64,000 bases of DNA from Bradyrhizobium sp. Ec3.3 (GCF_000472925.1 NZ_AXAS01000007.1:171485-235484), one strand, 5' to 3'; positions 45,506 through 55,462 are shown, counted from the stretch's first letter. The notes: generated from the sequence alone by a model not told the origin. Program-made: numbers and translations.

Positions 45506-46151
45506 TGTGGTTTCCGATAAGGCGAGACCGAAGCCATCCGCCGAGCGGCATCGTCCGCTCAAATTGCCCTCTGTAGGTGTTCGTGAGCTTGCCGCCTCGA
45601 TTCATCCGACCCGCCTTGCCGCACGTCTTGACGCGAACCTCTCGGCTGCGACGTTGCTACGGCTGCAGAAGAGTCCCAGGCTGCAAATAAGATTGCCAGG
45701 GTTGCTGCTCGACAATGAAATGGACTTGAACGGAAGTGACTTCGGGCCAGACCTTCTCTTCGGACGTGATCCGAGCAGGGCTGCTCGGCTCGCTGGCGGT
45801 ATCTGGCATGCCCGTTCGCTGACAAGGCTGATTTCAAAGCACGATGTCACTATTCTGATCGGGCGCGTCGGCACCGAGGTGCAAGCTTTCGGAATCCGAC
45901 ATGCAGCGCATGCGGTTTCTACCGGAGTTATTGCCGATCCAGAGCAACTTGCGCAAGAGATTGAGGACGATGGACATGCCTGTCTCGGCGCTTGGCTCGA
46001 TGAAGTTTCAGCGCTTGATCGCCGCCGCGTGCTTCTACGCCTGGCTGTCGGAACGGCTGCGGACAATCCTGCCACTGAACACCGCGATGCCGCAGGCCGA
46101 TTGTTTTCCCTGGTGTTGGCCCAATTGGCGACGGAGGCCCCAGCAGGATGA
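45495..46151 (+). CDS. nolU: NolU (SctK-type) sorting-platform protein
   Basis: The 218-residue protein lies between rhcJ and nolV and corresponds to NolU, the rhizobial SctK-like component linking the cytoplasmic sorting platform to the ring. It is soluble, with no membrane segment. The ATG at 45495 overlaps the rhcJ stop, and its own stop overlaps nolV. Assignment rests on position, length and general family likeness. Confidence 0.85.
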   Translation: MQRSVVSDKARPKPSAERHRPLKLPSVGVRELAASIHPTRLAARLDANLSAATLLRLQKSPRLQIRLPGLLLDNEMDLNGSDFGPDLLFGRDPSRAARLAGGIWHARSLTRLISKHDVTILIGRVGTEVQAFGIRHAAHAVSTGVIADPEQLAQEIEDDGHACLGAWLDEVSALDRRRVLLRLAVGTAADNPATEHRDAAGRLFSLVLAQLATEAPAG

Positions 46152-46771
46152 CGGCCGACGACTCCGCGCCGCCCACCACTCCGCACATCCGCCCGCTTGG
46201 GCCACTGGTAGCGGCAAGCGATCTTGAGATCTGGCAGAACGCCGTCGAGGCGTGTGCCGCAGCAGAGCGGCATCTAGCGCGGGTTCGCACCTGGGCGCGC
46301 AGAGCTTATCAGAAGGAGCGAGCGCGCGGTCATGCAGAGGGGGTGAAGGCCGGCACCGAGGAAATGGCACAACTGATCGCTCAGGCCGCCTCGGAACTGG
46401 CACGACGAAAAGCCGTTCTGGAGGAGGAATTGTCAGCGCTCGTGATGGACATCGTAACCGACCTATTGGGCTCGTTCGACCCCGGCGAGATGCTGGTGAG
46501 GACGGTTCGTCACACGATCTTGCAAAAATATGGAGGGGCGGAACTTTCTCTTCATGTGTCACCCATGGATGCAGATGCGCTTACGCGCGAATTTGCTGCG
46601 TGCGACGGCCGGGAAGGCCGGCCGGCGGTTCGAATCGTTCGGGACCCGGCGCTGCTTCCGCGCGAATGCGTGCTCTGGAGCGAATTTGGCAATATCAATC
46701 TCGGACTTGACGCGCAGCTGCGCGCCCTGCGCTCGGGCTTTGGGTTAGATCATGAGGCAGGCGAACAGTGA
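46148..46771 (+). CDS. nolV: NolV (SctL) stator protein
   Basis: The 207-residue protein has the HrpE/YscL/FliH layout: a long helical N-terminal half (AERHLARVRTWARRAYQKER) and a compact C-terminal domain that binds the ATPase. It connects RhcN to the sorting platform and controls its activity. It overlaps both neighbouring genes by four bases. Confidence 0.9.
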   Translation: MTADDSAPPTTPHIRPLGPLVAASDLEIWQNAVEACAAAERHLARVRTWARRAYQKERARGHAEGVKAGTEEMAQLIAQAASELARRKAVLEEELSALVMDIVTDLLGSFDPGEMLVRTVRHTILQKYGGAELSLHVSPMDADALTREFAACDGREGRPAVRIVRDPALLPRECVLWSEFGNINLGLDAQLRALRSGFGLDHEAGEQ

Positions 46772-48126
46772 CGGCGCCGGGAAGAAACCATGCCGGCCCT
46801 GATGGAGAGGAGACTCTCCAAGCGGCGCTTGCGCGTCTGCGATCTGCAGCAGGGCATGTGGACACGCGTGCCGTGCGCGGACGGATCACGCGGGCGATCG
46901 GCACGCTCATCCATGCGGTCTTGCCGGATGCTCGTATTGGAGAGCTGTGTGTCCTTAAGGATCCGCGCACCGGATCCTCGCTTCAGGCCGAGGTGATCGG
47001 TCTGTTGCACGATGGCGTGTTGCTGACGCCCATTGGTGACCTGCAAGGCATGTCCAGCCGCGCAGAAGTCGTTGCCACTGGACGGATGCACGAAGTGCCT
47101 GTCGGCCCCGACTTGCTTGGCCGGGTGATCGACAGCTTCGGCCGTCCGCTCGATGGCAAGGGCGCAGTCAAAGCCACGGAAACTCGTCCCCTGCGCGGCA
47201 AAGCGCCAAACCCGATGACGAGACGTATCATCGAGCACCCCCTGCCACTCGGCGTTCGCGCCATGGATGGTCTTCTGACATGCGGCGAGGGCCAGCGGAT
47301 CGGCATTTATGGAGAGCCTGGTGGCGGCAAGTCGACGTTATTGTCGCAGATCGTAAAAGGCGCGGCCGCTGACGTCACCGTGGTTGCGTTGATAGGCGAG
47401 CGTGGACGCGAAGTGCGTGAGTTCATCGAGCGGCATCTTGGGGAGGCGGCGCTTCGCCGCACGGTCGTCGTCGTTGAGACCTCCGATCGCTCGGCGATGG
47501 AGCGGGCGCAATGTGCTTATACCGCAACCGCGCTCGCCGAATATTTTCGCGAACAAGGCCTGCGCGTCGTTCTGATGATGGATTCATTGACGCGATTTAG
47601 CCGCGCCATGCGCGAAATTGGTCTGGCTGCCGGAGAGCCACCGACCCGCCGGGGCTTTCCTCCCTCTGTCTTTGCCATGCTGCCAGGCTTGCTGGAACGC
47701 GCTGGCATGGGGGAGCACGGCTCAATTACGGCTTTCTATACCGTGCTTGTAGAAGGTGACGGCGCGGGCGATCCAATCGCCGAGGAAACGCGCGGCATTC
47801 TCGATGGTCATATCGTTCTCTCACGATCTCTCGCGGCACGGGGGCATTTCCCCGCCATCGATGTGCTGTCGAGCCGCAGCCGCATCATGGATGCCGTCGT
47901 ATCTGCGCCGCATCGCCAGGCAGCATCCTTGTTCCGTGATCTGCTCTCCCGCCATGCAGAGGCGGAATTCTTGATCAAGGTTGGCGAATACAAGCAAGGC
48001 AGCGATTTGCTGACGGACCGAGCTATCGCCTCGATCGATGATCTGCGCGATTTTTTGCGCCAGGGTGAAGACGATGCGTCCACTTTTGAGGAAACCGTTA
48101 CATGGATGTGCCGTCTGACCGCATGA
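46768..48126 (+). CDS. rhcN: RhcN (SctN) T3SS ATPase
   Basis: The 452-residue protein is the hexameric export ATPase. The Walker A loop is at residues 182-190 (GEPGGGKST), and the Walker B and following signature reads VVLMMDSLTRFSRAMREIGL with GEPPTRRGFPPS. It strips chaperones and unfolds effectors at the cytoplasmic face of the export gate. Translation starts at a GTG that overlaps the nolV stop. Length is normal for the family. Confidence 0.96.
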   Translation: MTAPGRNHAGPDGEETLQAALARLRSAAGHVDTRAVRGRITRAIGTLIHAVLPDARIGELCVLKDPRTGSSLQAEVIGLLHDGVLLTPIGDLQGMSSRAEVVATGRMHEVPVGPDLLGRVIDSFGRPLDGKGAVKATETRPLRGKAPNPMTRRIIEHPLPLGVRAMDGLLTCGEGQRIGIYGEPGGGKSTLLSQIVKGAAADVTVVALIGERGREVREFIERHLGEAALRRTVVVVETSDRSAMERAQCAYTATALAEYFREQGLRVVLMMDSLTRFSRAMREIGLAAGEPPTRRGFPPSVFAMLPGLLERAGMGEHGSITAFYTVLVEGDGAGDPIAEETRGILDGHIVLSRSLAARGHFPAIDVLSSRSRIMDAVVSAPHRQAASLFRDLLSRHAEAEFLIKVGEYKQGSDLLTDRAIASIDDLRDFLRQGEDDASTFEETVTWMCRLTA

Positions 48127-48635
48127 GTTGCATTCACGCTTCGAGATTGCGGCACGTGAAGGATATGCGTGAGCGTAGCGCTCGCAATGAGTTGTCCAAT
48201 ATGGAAGCCAAACGTCATATCGCGACCTTGGCCGCGGAGCACGCATGGCAGGAACTTGCAATTGCCGAACAGCACCACACACAGGCGGAGGCCGAAGTTT
48301 ATCAGCAGTTGACATCGCTCGGTACCTTGTCCGTCGTTGAGCTGGATCGTTGCGAGCTCACCCTTGAGAGGCTCGCAATTGAGATCACGTCGAAACGCCA
48401 GGCGCTTGAAGAGGCGCGTATCGCTCAAGAGCAGGCCGAGACAGCGGCATCGGAGAAGCGGGCGCACTGGGCCAAACGTTCCGCCGCGACTCATAAATGG
48501 CGACAAATCGAGACCGACGTCCGGCGTGCGGCCGATACCCATTCGGAAGCGACAGCTGAGCTAGAGGCCGATGATGAAGTCTTGCTTCGCTATGGGAGCG
48601 GCTTGCTCACGGCGGTGGCGGAAAGTTCAATTTGA
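48123..48635 (+). CDS. rhcZ: RhcZ (SctO, y4yJ type) stalk protein
   Basis: The 170-residue protein is almost entirely helical and charged, with heptad patterning through its length (ERSARNELSNMEAKRHIA; LAIEITSKRQALEEARIAQE). This is the SctO/FliJ-like coiled-coil stalk that links the ATPase to the export gate. The ATG overlaps the rhcN stop, and its end overlaps rhcQ. Confidence 0.85.
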   Translation: MSCIHASRLRHVKDMRERSARNELSNMEAKRHIATLAAEHAWQELAIAEQHHTQAEAEVYQQLTSLGTLSVVELDRCELTLERLAIEITSKRQALEEARIAQEQAETAASEKRAHWAKRSAATHKWRQIETDVRRAADTHSEATAELEADDEVLLRYGSGLLTAVAESSI

Positions 48636-49756
48636 TGACAACAGCTAGTCCTGTTGGGCTGCAAGGGTGCTGTCCTGTAGACCCAGCTCCTGCAAGTCGT
48701 GCGGACGAGTACGCCAAGTACGAGCCGTCTCAGAGTCTGCCCCATACTCTCGTCTCGTGGCTCAATAGAATCGCGGGGCTGCGCACGTCTTTGCGGAGTA
48801 ACCTTGGCGATAAGCCGCTATCGCTGCGCGTGGGGCGACTTGTGTGGCAGCAGGAGCCTTCGGCTACCTCGATGCTCGACTGCGTTTGGGGCGTCGGAGA
48901 TGATGCGATCGTCTGGTCGATACCATATGCGCTAGCCGAGGCGTTGATCTCGACAGTGCAGAGTGGCGGTAGCCTAGCTCAATTTTCCGAGCCAAGTCGT
49001 TCGCTCGTTCTTGAACTTGCACTCGAACCGTTACTCGCTCGTCTGGAGACTGAGACACAGCAGAAACTGCAACTTCTCCATGTCGGAAAGGCCGAGACGA
49101 AAGGGCCTTATATCGAATTTGACATCGTCTACGGCCCGGTCAAGGGCAAAGGTCGCCTGTTTCTTTTCTCCCCTCTTGATGGACCGATACCGCCGGCGTT
49201 CCGCGCCTTAGGTGAGCTGCTCGCCAAGTTGCCGCCAGAGATGCGCAAGCTTTCCACAGAGCTACCCATCATCGTTGCAGGAGAGATCGGCGCGCTCCGC
49301 GCTTCAGCCTCGCTTCTTCGCAAGACAAGTGCAGGCGATGCCTTGTTGCCAGAGGTCATGCCATTCGCTCATGGCCAGATCATCCTCACCGCGGGCCGGT
49401 TATGGACCGCGGCAGATGTCGCCGGCAACCGCCTGATCCTGTGCGGACCATTTCATTCGCGACCGCGCCCCCTGGAGTATGCGCATATGACGACACAACC
49501 CGGTCAACTGCAGCCGCCCTCGGAAGCCGATCTCGAGGATATCGAGATCTCGCTTGTCTTCGAATGCGGCCGCTGGCCGATCACGCTGGGAGCACTGAGG
49601 AGCATCGGCGAAGGACATGTGTTCGAACTTGGCCGGCCGGTCGACGGCCCGGTCGATATCCTTGCAAACGGGGTGCGCATCGGACGTGGCGACATAGTAC
49701 GTATTGGGGAAGAGCTCGGCATCAGACTGCGTGGCGGGTTGGCGGGCAATGACTGA
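48632..49756 (+). CDS. rhcQ: RhcQ (SctQ) C-ring protein
   Basis: The 374-residue protein ends with the SpoA domain characteristic of SctQ/FliN proteins (LEDIEISLVFECGRWPITLG; DILANGVRIGRGDIVRIGEE). It forms the pods of the cytoplasmic sorting platform. Start and stop codons overlap those of rhcZ and rhcR. Confidence 0.92.
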   Translation: MMTTASPVGLQGCCPVDPAPASRADEYAKYEPSQSLPHTLVSWLNRIAGLRTSLRSNLGDKPLSLRVGRLVWQQEPSATSMLDCVWGVGDDAIVWSIPYALAEALISTVQSGGSLAQFSEPSRSLVLELALEPLLARLETETQQKLQLLHVGKAETKGPYIEFDIVYGPVKGKGRLFLFSPLDGPIPPAFRALGELLAKLPPEMRKLSTELPIIVAGEIGALRASASLLRKTSAGDALLPEVMPFAHGQIILTAGRLWTAADVAGNRLILCGPFHSRPRPLEYAHMTTQPGQLQPPSEADLEDIEISLVFECGRWPITLGALRSIGEGHVFELGRPVDGPVDILANGVRIGRGDIVRIGEELGIRLRGGLAGND

Positions 49757-50414
49757 CATTCAACCAGCAATCCTGGCGCTTCTTGCGATCACGGCCGGGC
49801 TCGGCCTCCTGGTCTTCGCGGTCGTCACGACCACGGCGTTCATAAAGGTATCTGTCGTTCTCTTCCTCGTTCGCAATGCACTTGGGACCCAATCAATACC
49901 TCCGAACATCGTGCTATACGGCGCCGCATTGATCCTCACCGCCTTCACGAGCGCCCCCATCTTTGAGCAGAGCTACAATAAAATCGCCGATCTGCAGCTG
50001 CGCTATCAGACGCTCGAGGATTTTGTAACCGCTGCGAAGGAGGGGCAGGAGCCGCTGCGAGGCTATCTCAAGAAGTTCACCAATGAAGAACAGCGAGAGT
50101 TTTTCCTGTCCTCGACCGAACGTGTCTGGCCAGAGGAGATGCGCGGCAAAGCCACAGCCGATGATTTCGCTATTCTTGTCCCATCTTTTCTAATCTCAGA
50201 ACTCAAGCGTGCCTTCGAAATCGGATTTCTACTCTATCTTCCCTTTATCACGATCGATCTGATCGTAACGACCATTCTGATGGCCCTGGGCATGTCAATG
50301 GTGTCTCCGACAGTGATATCTGTTCCTTTCAAGCTCTTTCTATTCGTGGCCATTGATGGCTGGTCGCGTCTCATGCACGGGCTCGTGCTGAGCTATACAA
50401 CACCTGGAGGTTGA
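49749..50414 (+). CDS. rhcR: RhcR (SctR) export-gate protein
   Basis: The 221-residue protein is of the FliP/SctR type, with four membrane segments and the family signature FALVPSFLISELKRAF-like text (here FAILVPSFLISELKRAFEIG). It forms the core of the export pore with RhcS and RhcT. The ATG at 49749 overlaps the rhcQ end. Confidence 0.95.
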   Translation: MTDIQPAILALLAITAGLGLLVFAVVTTTAFIKVSVVLFLVRNALGTQSIPPNIVLYGAALILTAFTSAPIFEQSYNKIADLQLRYQTLEDFVTAAKEGQEPLRGYLKKFTNEEQREFFLSSTERVWPEEMRGKATADDFAILVPSFLISELKRAFEIGFLLYLPFITIDLIVTTILMALGMSMVSPTVISVPFKLFLFVAIDGWSRLMHGLVLSYTTPGG

Positions 50415-50416
50415 GC

Positions 50417-50692
50417 ATGGATGAGACCACTATTCTCACTCATATGAGCAGATCTCTGGTGCTTTTCATGATCTGGGTTCTGCCTCCACTCATTGCAGCG
50501 GCGGTCGCCGAAACCGTCATCGGCATCATCCAGGCGGCAACGCAGATCCAGGACCAGACATTGCCACTCACCGTGAAGCTTCTGGTCATTGTTGGGATTA
50601 TCGGTTTGTTTTCTCCGGTCCTGAGCGCCCCGCTTATCGAGCAAGCCAAGCAGATTTTCACTGACTTTCCCGCGCTCACGACGGGCTACTAG
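50417..50692 (+). CDS. rhcS: RhcS (SctS) export-gate protein
   Basis: The 91-residue protein has two membrane segments and the FliQ/SctS layout ([39 protein letters not shown]). A GGAGG site lies just upstream of the ATG. It packs around RhcR in the export pore. Confidence 0.94.
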   Translation: MDETTILTHMSRSLVLFMIWVLPPLIAAAVAETVIGIIQAATQIQDQTLPLTVKLLVIVGIIGLFSPVLSAPLIEQAKQIFTDFPALTTGY

Positions 50693-50703
50693 CAGCCGTC
50701 GCC

Positions 50704-51525
50704 ATGTATGATTTGTCAACCGCCGAGATTCAAAGTCTGATCCAGGCGGCCATTGAACTCGTCGTTGCAGCCGGCCTTGGTGCGGCCCGCCCTGCGGGCA
50801 TTATGCTGGTGCTGCCCGTATTTACGCGTCCGCAGATCGGCCGGCTGATCCGCGGCTGCCTAGCGGTTGCGATCGAACTACCATATTTGACGCAAGTCGC
50901 CGATGGCCTGAAGGCGCTAGATCCGGACACACGTCTGCTCAAGATCACACTACTCGGTCTTAAGGAGGCTTGTGTCGGACTGATGATCGGCGCCCTGCTC
51001 AGCATTCCACTCTGGAGCCTTCAGGCCGTCGGCGAGATTATTGACACGCAACGAGGCATCAGCAGCGTGGTCACGCCCGCCGATCCCGCGACGCGCAGTC
51101 AAGCTTCGGCGACGGGACTATTTATCGGTATCACCGCGATCACGATCTTCGTCGTATCAGGGGGGCTGCACACCATGATCAGCGGGCTTTACGGCAGCTA
51201 TCTGATCTGGCCGGTTTATCAGTTAGGACCCACGCTGAGCATGCAGAGAACAATGGAGCTGTGGGGCGTACTCGACAGCATCATACGTACCACCCTCCTG
51301 GTCTCTGGGCCTGTGGTGGCTTTCCTGTTGCTGGTCGACATATCAGCGCTCTTGCTCGAGCGCTTTGCGCCGCAATTGAACCCGAAGGATCTGACTTTGA
51401 CGATCAAGAATATCGGCTTTGCGATCATCATGGTCACTTACGCGGTATATCTCATCGAATACATGCAATCGGAAATCACGCAGTCGGGCCGCGAGCTGAA
51501 GAGGCTTGAAAGGCAACTGAAATGA
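50704..51525 (+). CDS. rhcT: RhcT (SctT) export-gate protein
   Basis: The 273-residue protein has six or seven membrane segments and matches FliR/SctT ([37 protein letters not shown]). It is the single-copy gate component next to RhcU. Its stop overlaps the rhcU start. Confidence 0.94.
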   Translation: MYDLSTAEIQSLIQAAIELVVAAGLGAARPAGIMLVLPVFTRPQIGRLIRGCLAVAIELPYLTQVADGLKALDPDTRLLKITLLGLKEACVGLMIGALLSIPLWSLQAVGEIIDTQRGISSVVTPADPATRSQASATGLFIGITAITIFVVSGGLHTMISGLYGSYLIWPVYQLGPTLSMQRTMELWGVLDSIIRTTLLVSGPVVAFLLLVDISALLLERFAPQLNPKDLTLTIKNIGFAIIMVTYAVYLIEYMQSEITQSGRELKRLERQLK

Positions 51526-52559
51526 GCGACACGAGCGAAGAGAAAACGCATGCCGCCAGCGACAAGAAGCTAAAAGATGCGCGCAAGAAAGGAACGGTTC
51601 CGCACAGTGCCGATCTCGTCAAAGCCGTCAGCGCTTGCGCCGGTCTCGGCTATCTCTGGGTGGAAGCGAGCTCCATCCAGGGCAAGTGCCGTGAAGCGCT
51701 CATGCTGACTGACAAGCTGCTGAATCAGCCGTTCAATATTGCGGTCGATCTGGCGCTCGGTGTCTTGCCCGAGCTTGCCTTCCGAATTGTTGGCCCGCTG
51801 CTTGGGAGTGTTGTCATCTGCGCAATTCTGACGGCAGTCCTGGCCAATGGTGGACCAGTGTTCTCCACGGAGCCGATGACGCCGAAATTCGAAAATATTG
51901 ATCCCATCAAAGGGTTGAAGCGCATCGCTTCCTTGCGTTCCCTCGTCGAGCTTGGCAAGAGCTTGTTCAAGCTCGTCTGCCTCGGTGCGATCTTTCTCCT
52001 CGTCGTTGTCGGCGCGTGGAAGACACTGGTTTATCTGCCGGTTTGCGGCATGGGCTGCTTCGACTTCCTCTTCATCGAAGTGAAACTGTTGATCGGAATT
52101 GCCTGCGGCGCGTTTCTGATCGTCGGATTGATCGATCTCCTCCTCCAGCGCTGGTTATTTTTGCGCAACATGCGCATGACTGAGAGCGAGATGAAGCGCG
52201 AGCACAAGGAGCAGCAAGGTAATCCGGAGCTGAAACGGGAACACCGTCGTCTCCGGCGGGAGCAGGCGAATGAGCCCCCGCTCGGCTTGCATCGCGCAAC
52301 ATTGATCTTGACTGGGGGAAAGATGCTGGTCGGGCTGCGCTACGTCCGTGGCGAAACCGGCGTGCCGGTCCTGGTTTGCCGCGGTGAGGGCGAAGCGGCT
52401 TCACGGCTCTCGGATGAGGCGCGAGCCCTTCGTCTCAGTATTGTCGATGACCACGGCCTGGTCCGTGAGCTTATCCGCACCACCAAGCTTGGTAGCCCCA
52501 TTCCCATGCAGTATTTCGAATCTGTCGCAAGAGCACTCCTTGCCACCGGCCAAGTCTAG
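51522..52559 (+). CDS. rhcU: RhcU (SctU) export switch protein lacking the NPTH motif
   Basis: The 345-residue protein has the FlhB/SctU layout: four membrane segments (to about residue 210), a linker ([20 protein letters not shown]) and a cytoplasmic domain with [20 protein letters not shown]. In other family members this domain contains Asn-Pro-Thr-His, where the protein cuts itself between Asn and Pro to switch substrates. Here the equivalent position reads Gly-Gly-Lys-Met (residues 265-268), so self-cleavage by the known mechanism is not possible. The surrounding residues and length are normal, so the gene does not look decayed. It ends the apparatus operon. Confidence 0.93.
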   Translation: MSDTSEEKTHAASDKKLKDARKKGTVPHSADLVKAVSACAGLGYLWVEASSIQGKCREALMLTDKLLNQPFNIAVDLALGVLPELAFRIVGPLLGSVVICAILTAVLANGGPVFSTEPMTPKFENIDPIKGLKRIASLRSLVELGKSLFKLVCLGAIFLLVVVGAWKTLVYLPVCGMGCFDFLFIEVKLLIGIACGAFLIVGLIDLLLQRWLFLRNMRMTESEMKREHKEQQGNPELKREHRRLRREQANEPPLGLHRATLILTGGKMLVGLRYVRGETGVPVLVCRGEGEAASRLSDEARALRLSIVDDHGLVRELIRTTKLGSPIPMQYFESVARALLATGQV

Positions 52560-52604
52560 TTCGTGTTGCGAAAGACGTCGCATGACGAGTGGGGACGTTG
52601 ATCG

Positions 52605-53267
52605 CTACCGAGACGGCTGTGCGGCCTGGGTTCCGCTTGAGGTGGGATCTGATGACGCCTTGTTGTTAGCTGTGCCCAAGTTGCTGCTATTGCCTGTCGC
52701 GAAGCTTTTGTATGTGGCAACGGGAATGGCCGCACGATTGCCATCACTCGGCATAACGGCCTGATTGTCGAGCAAGTCGTGCGGATCGTTGACCATTCCG
52801 GCCAGATTGTTGCGGATCGAGCAGCCAAGCGTCGGGTCGAAAGAATTGTCGTTCACTGAAGGGCCGACGATCGACATCGACGGACAGACCGGAGGGTGTG
52901 CCTCATACGTAATCGCCTCGATTCGCGCGGCAGAGCCAACGCGCCGGTCGATGGATGGGCCCAAGAAGCGGATATTGTAAGGGTCGACGCCCATTGCGCG
53001 GGCCTCACTGGCTATCTGCGCTCCGAGTCGAGGTGAGCCGGTGATATCGAGATGGAGCGCGTCACGCCGACCGCGACTGGTACTGGCTATGAAATACCGC
53101 AGGCGCTGCCGCTCAGTCCCTCGAAGGCTCTGCAACAGCAAAACGTTCGTCTCCGGTTGCACCAGGATCGCTTGCGCAGTCGGCTCGAAATAGGTCGGTG
53201 TGGTGCTTGTGCAGCCACCTAGGCTGGCCGTCAGAGCGATCAGGGTGGGCACGATTCGAAATGTCAT
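52605..53267 (-). CDS. CpaD-like lipoprotein (y4xK type)
   Basis: The protein of about 220 residues has a lipoprotein signal with lipobox ASLGGC. It resembles CpaD of Tad pilus systems, including LRYFIASTSRGRRDALHLDI and ARAMGVDPYNIRFLG. CpaD proteins assist the CpaC/RcpA secretin at the outer membrane. It follows rhcC2 by 10 bp in the same operon as ttsI, the position of y4xK elsewhere, so it probably helps assemble or stabilise the RhcC2 pore. The ATG at 53267 is preferred over the longer frame because it starts the lipoprotein signal. Confidence 0.75.
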   Translation of the reverse strand: MTFRIVPTLIALTASLGGCTSTTPTYFEPTAQAILVQPETNVLLLQSLRGTERQRLRYFIASTSRGRRDALHLDITGSPRLGAQIASEARAMGVDPYNIRFLGPSIDRRVGSAARIEAITYEAHPPVCPSMSIVGPSVNDNSFDPTLGCSIRNNLAGMVNDPHDLLDNQAVMPSDGNRAAIPVATYKSFATGNSSNLGTANNKASSDPTSSGTQAAQPSR

Positions 53268-53277
53268 TGGTCGATCC

Positions 53278-54762
53278 TCATTCGATGATGTGGCCGCCAC
53301 CCCGTGTCGTGCTTGGTACGCTGGTCGGGGGAGCACCGCGACCAGGCGGGCGAGTTGCCAACGTGTTCGTCAGACTTCGCCCGAGGTCTGAGGGCGGTGC
53401 GATGCGGTCGGTGGGGGCACTCATCGGTCTCGTGTTCGATCGTGGCCGCACGACGTAGGGCGTGACGATAATCACGAGTTCCGTCTCCTCCTGTTGAAAT
53501 GAGGATGAGCGAAACAGCGCACCAAGAATCGGCACGTCGCCGAGCCAAGGGAAAGTCGTAATATCAGTGTTGAAGTTGCGCCGGATGAGCCCACCGATTG
53601 CAAAGCTTTGGCCGCTGGCGAGCTCGACGACCGTGTTGGCGCGCCGGGTGGAGAGAGCCGGCACGGAGATGCCGTTGATGGTGACCGCGCCTTGTGTCGA
53701 TAGTTCGCTGACTTCGGGCTTCACGCGGATGTTGATCTGATTGTTACTGAGAACGGTCGGCACGAACTCCAGGCTGACGCCGAAGTGACGAAACTCGACG
53801 GAGACCTGCCGATTGTCCTGCAAGACTGGAATGGGAAATTCGCCGCCGGCCAGGAAGCTGGCGGATTCGCCGGACATTGCGGTGAGGTTCGGTTCAGCAA
53901 GTACGGACGCGAGGTGCTCGTGGGCCATTGCATCGAGTACGGCGCTGACGTTGACGTTGCCAGTATTGACTCCGATCCTTGCCGTACCGCCGCCCTGCGC
54001 CGCGCCGTTACCGCCGCCACTGCCACTGACCAAGCCGAGAGTGAAAGGGCCAGCTTGACCGGAAGCGGAGAGGTTGACGCCGAGCTCCTTCATGGCGCTC
54101 CGGGAGACCTCCGCCACGCGCACGCTCAGATTGACCTGCAATGACCCAGCCACCTGGATCTTGTTGACGACGAGCGCGCCGGCGCCGAGAAACTGCTCAG
54201 TCACTTTCACTGCGCTATCGACGATCTCCGCATTGGGCGCCGTACCGCTAAGGATCGCGCCGCGCGGGGTATAACTGACCTGGATCGGATAGTCGCCGAC
54301 CTGTGCTTTCAGCGTGGCACGCAGATCCTCGATCGGCTGCGTGACGACAACACGCAGTTCAGCCAGAGCCTCCCCGTTCTCGTTCAGTGCGAACAAGCTG
54401 GTCCGTCCCGATTTCTTGCCAAAAACAAAGATGGTATTGTTCGACGGCGCCTGATAGTCCGCGATCGTAGGATCGGCGACAAAGATGCTCGCAGCTGGCG
54501 CGGGCAGATGAATTGTCTTACCGAGCGAAGAGGAAAGGGTCAGTGTCCCGCTAATGCCGTCAGGAGCGGTGCGCGGCGGCCCCCCTCCATCATTCCGCTT
54601 GATCTGAGCTGCGGCAGCGAGCGGGGATAGCAGAACGACCACGCACAAAAGATGCGAAAGACAAGGAAGAAAGGTGGATAAAAGGGCGTTGGCAGCGATC
54701 GATACTCGACTGACGCCCGCATGCTTATCAAAATCGATGTTCAAGACAGTCTTTTCTTTCAA
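53278..54762 (-). CDS. rhcC2: RhcC2, outer-membrane secretin pore
   Basis: The protein of about 494 residues contains a signal sequence (hydrophobic LLCVVVLLSPLAAAA), an N-terminal CpaC-type domain (SSLGKTIHLPAPAASIFVAD), a BON-like segment, and a complete secretin core ending QEETELVIIVTPYVVRP. The sequence type is nearer to Tad-pilus CpaC/RcpA than to Ysc secretins. In rhizobial T3SS it supplies the outer-membrane ring alongside RhcC1. The start appears to be a TTG at 54762, 10 bp after the ttsI stop. Confidence 0.9.
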   Translation of the reverse strand: MKEKTVLNIDFDKHAGVSRVSIAANALLSTFLPCLSHLLCVVVLLSPLAAAAQIKRNDGGGPPRTAPDGISGTLTLSSSLGKTIHLPAPAASIFVADPTIADYQAPSNNTIFVFGKKSGRTSLFALNENGEALAELRVVVTQPIEDLRATLKAQVGDYPIQVSYTPRGAILSGTAPNAEIVDSAVKVTEQFLGAGALVVNKIQVAGSLQVNLSVRVAEVSRSAMKELGVNLSASGQAGPFTLGLVSGSGGGNGAAQGGGTARIGVNTGNVNVSAVLDAMAHEHLASVLAEPNLTAMSGESASFLAGGEFPIPVLQDNRQVSVEFRHFGVSLEFVPTVLSNNQINIRVKPEVSELSTQGAVTINGISVPALSTRRANTVVELASGQSFAIGGLIRRNFNTDITTFPWLGDVPILGALFRSSSFQQEETELVIIVTPYVVRPRSNTRPMSAPTDRIAPPSDLGRSLTNTLATRPPGRGAPPTSVPSTTRGGGHIIE

Positions 54763-54772
54763 GTTCGATTGA

Positions 54773-55462
54773 CTAGGCGGCCGACGCCGCGCCTTTTAAT
54801 TCAAGGACGTAGCCGATCCCGCGCGCGGTTTTGATCCGTAGCGTTGCGCCGGACTGACTCAAATGACCGCGTAAACGATAGATTCCGACCTCAAGCGCAT
54901 TGGTCGAAACCTCGTTGTCAAACGCATAGAGGCCATCCTCCAATGACGCGCGCACCACGGTGCGGCCTGCGCGGCTGAGCAGATGCTCAAGAATGCACAC
55001 TTCGCGGCGCGCAATCTTCAGCGGCCGACCATTAACGGAGGCCTGCCGACCGATCGGATCGAATCTTAGATTGCCAAAAGTAACGACGGGGGCCGTCATT
55101 TGCGTTGATCGGCGCAGAGTGGCGCGCATCCGTGCGATGAGTTCATCAGTAGACACGGGCTTGGGCAGGAAGTCGTCCGCACCTCCATTGAAAATCGCGA
55201 TCCGCCTGCCGAGCTCGTTAAGGCTGCTCATCATCACGGCAGGCATCGAATACCCGTCGCGCCTCAACTGCTTCAGCCACTCCAAGCCGTCTCCATCCGG
55301 TAGAAGTAACTCGAGTAGAAGGATGTCATAGCGGGCACAACCAAAGGCGGCGGCGGCCTCATCGAGCGTGCGCGTTACGTCAACGGCAAAACCGCAGTCC
55401 GAGAGCGCTTCGTGTACAACGCGGGCTGGGGCCGTCTCATGATCAACCAGTAGCGTTCGCAT
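54773..55462 (-). CDS. ttsI: TtsI, transcriptional activator of the T3SS regulon
   Basis: The 229-residue protein is an OmpR-type response regulator with an N-terminal receiver and a C-terminal winged-helix domain (REVCILEHLLSRAGRTVVRA). The phosphorylated aspartate is replaced by glutamate (Glu51 in DILLLELLLPDGDG), as described for TtsI, which suggests constitutive activity controlled by its amount. It binds tts boxes; eleven are seen in this window. A nod box lies about 360 bp upstream, linking it to flavonoid and NodD signalling. The ATG at 55462 has a GAGGTG site. Confidence 0.94.
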   Translation of the reverse strand: MRTLLVDHETAPARVVHEALSDCGFAVDVTRTLDEAAAAFGCARYDILLLELLLPDGDGLEWLKQLRRDGYSMPAVMMSSLNELGRRIAIFNGGADDFLPKPVSTDELIARMRATLRRSTQMTAPVVTFGNLRFDPIGRQASVNGRPLKIARREVCILEHLLSRAGRTVVRASLEDGLYAFDNEVSTNALEVGIYRLRGHLSQSGATLRIKTARGIGYVLELKGAASAA

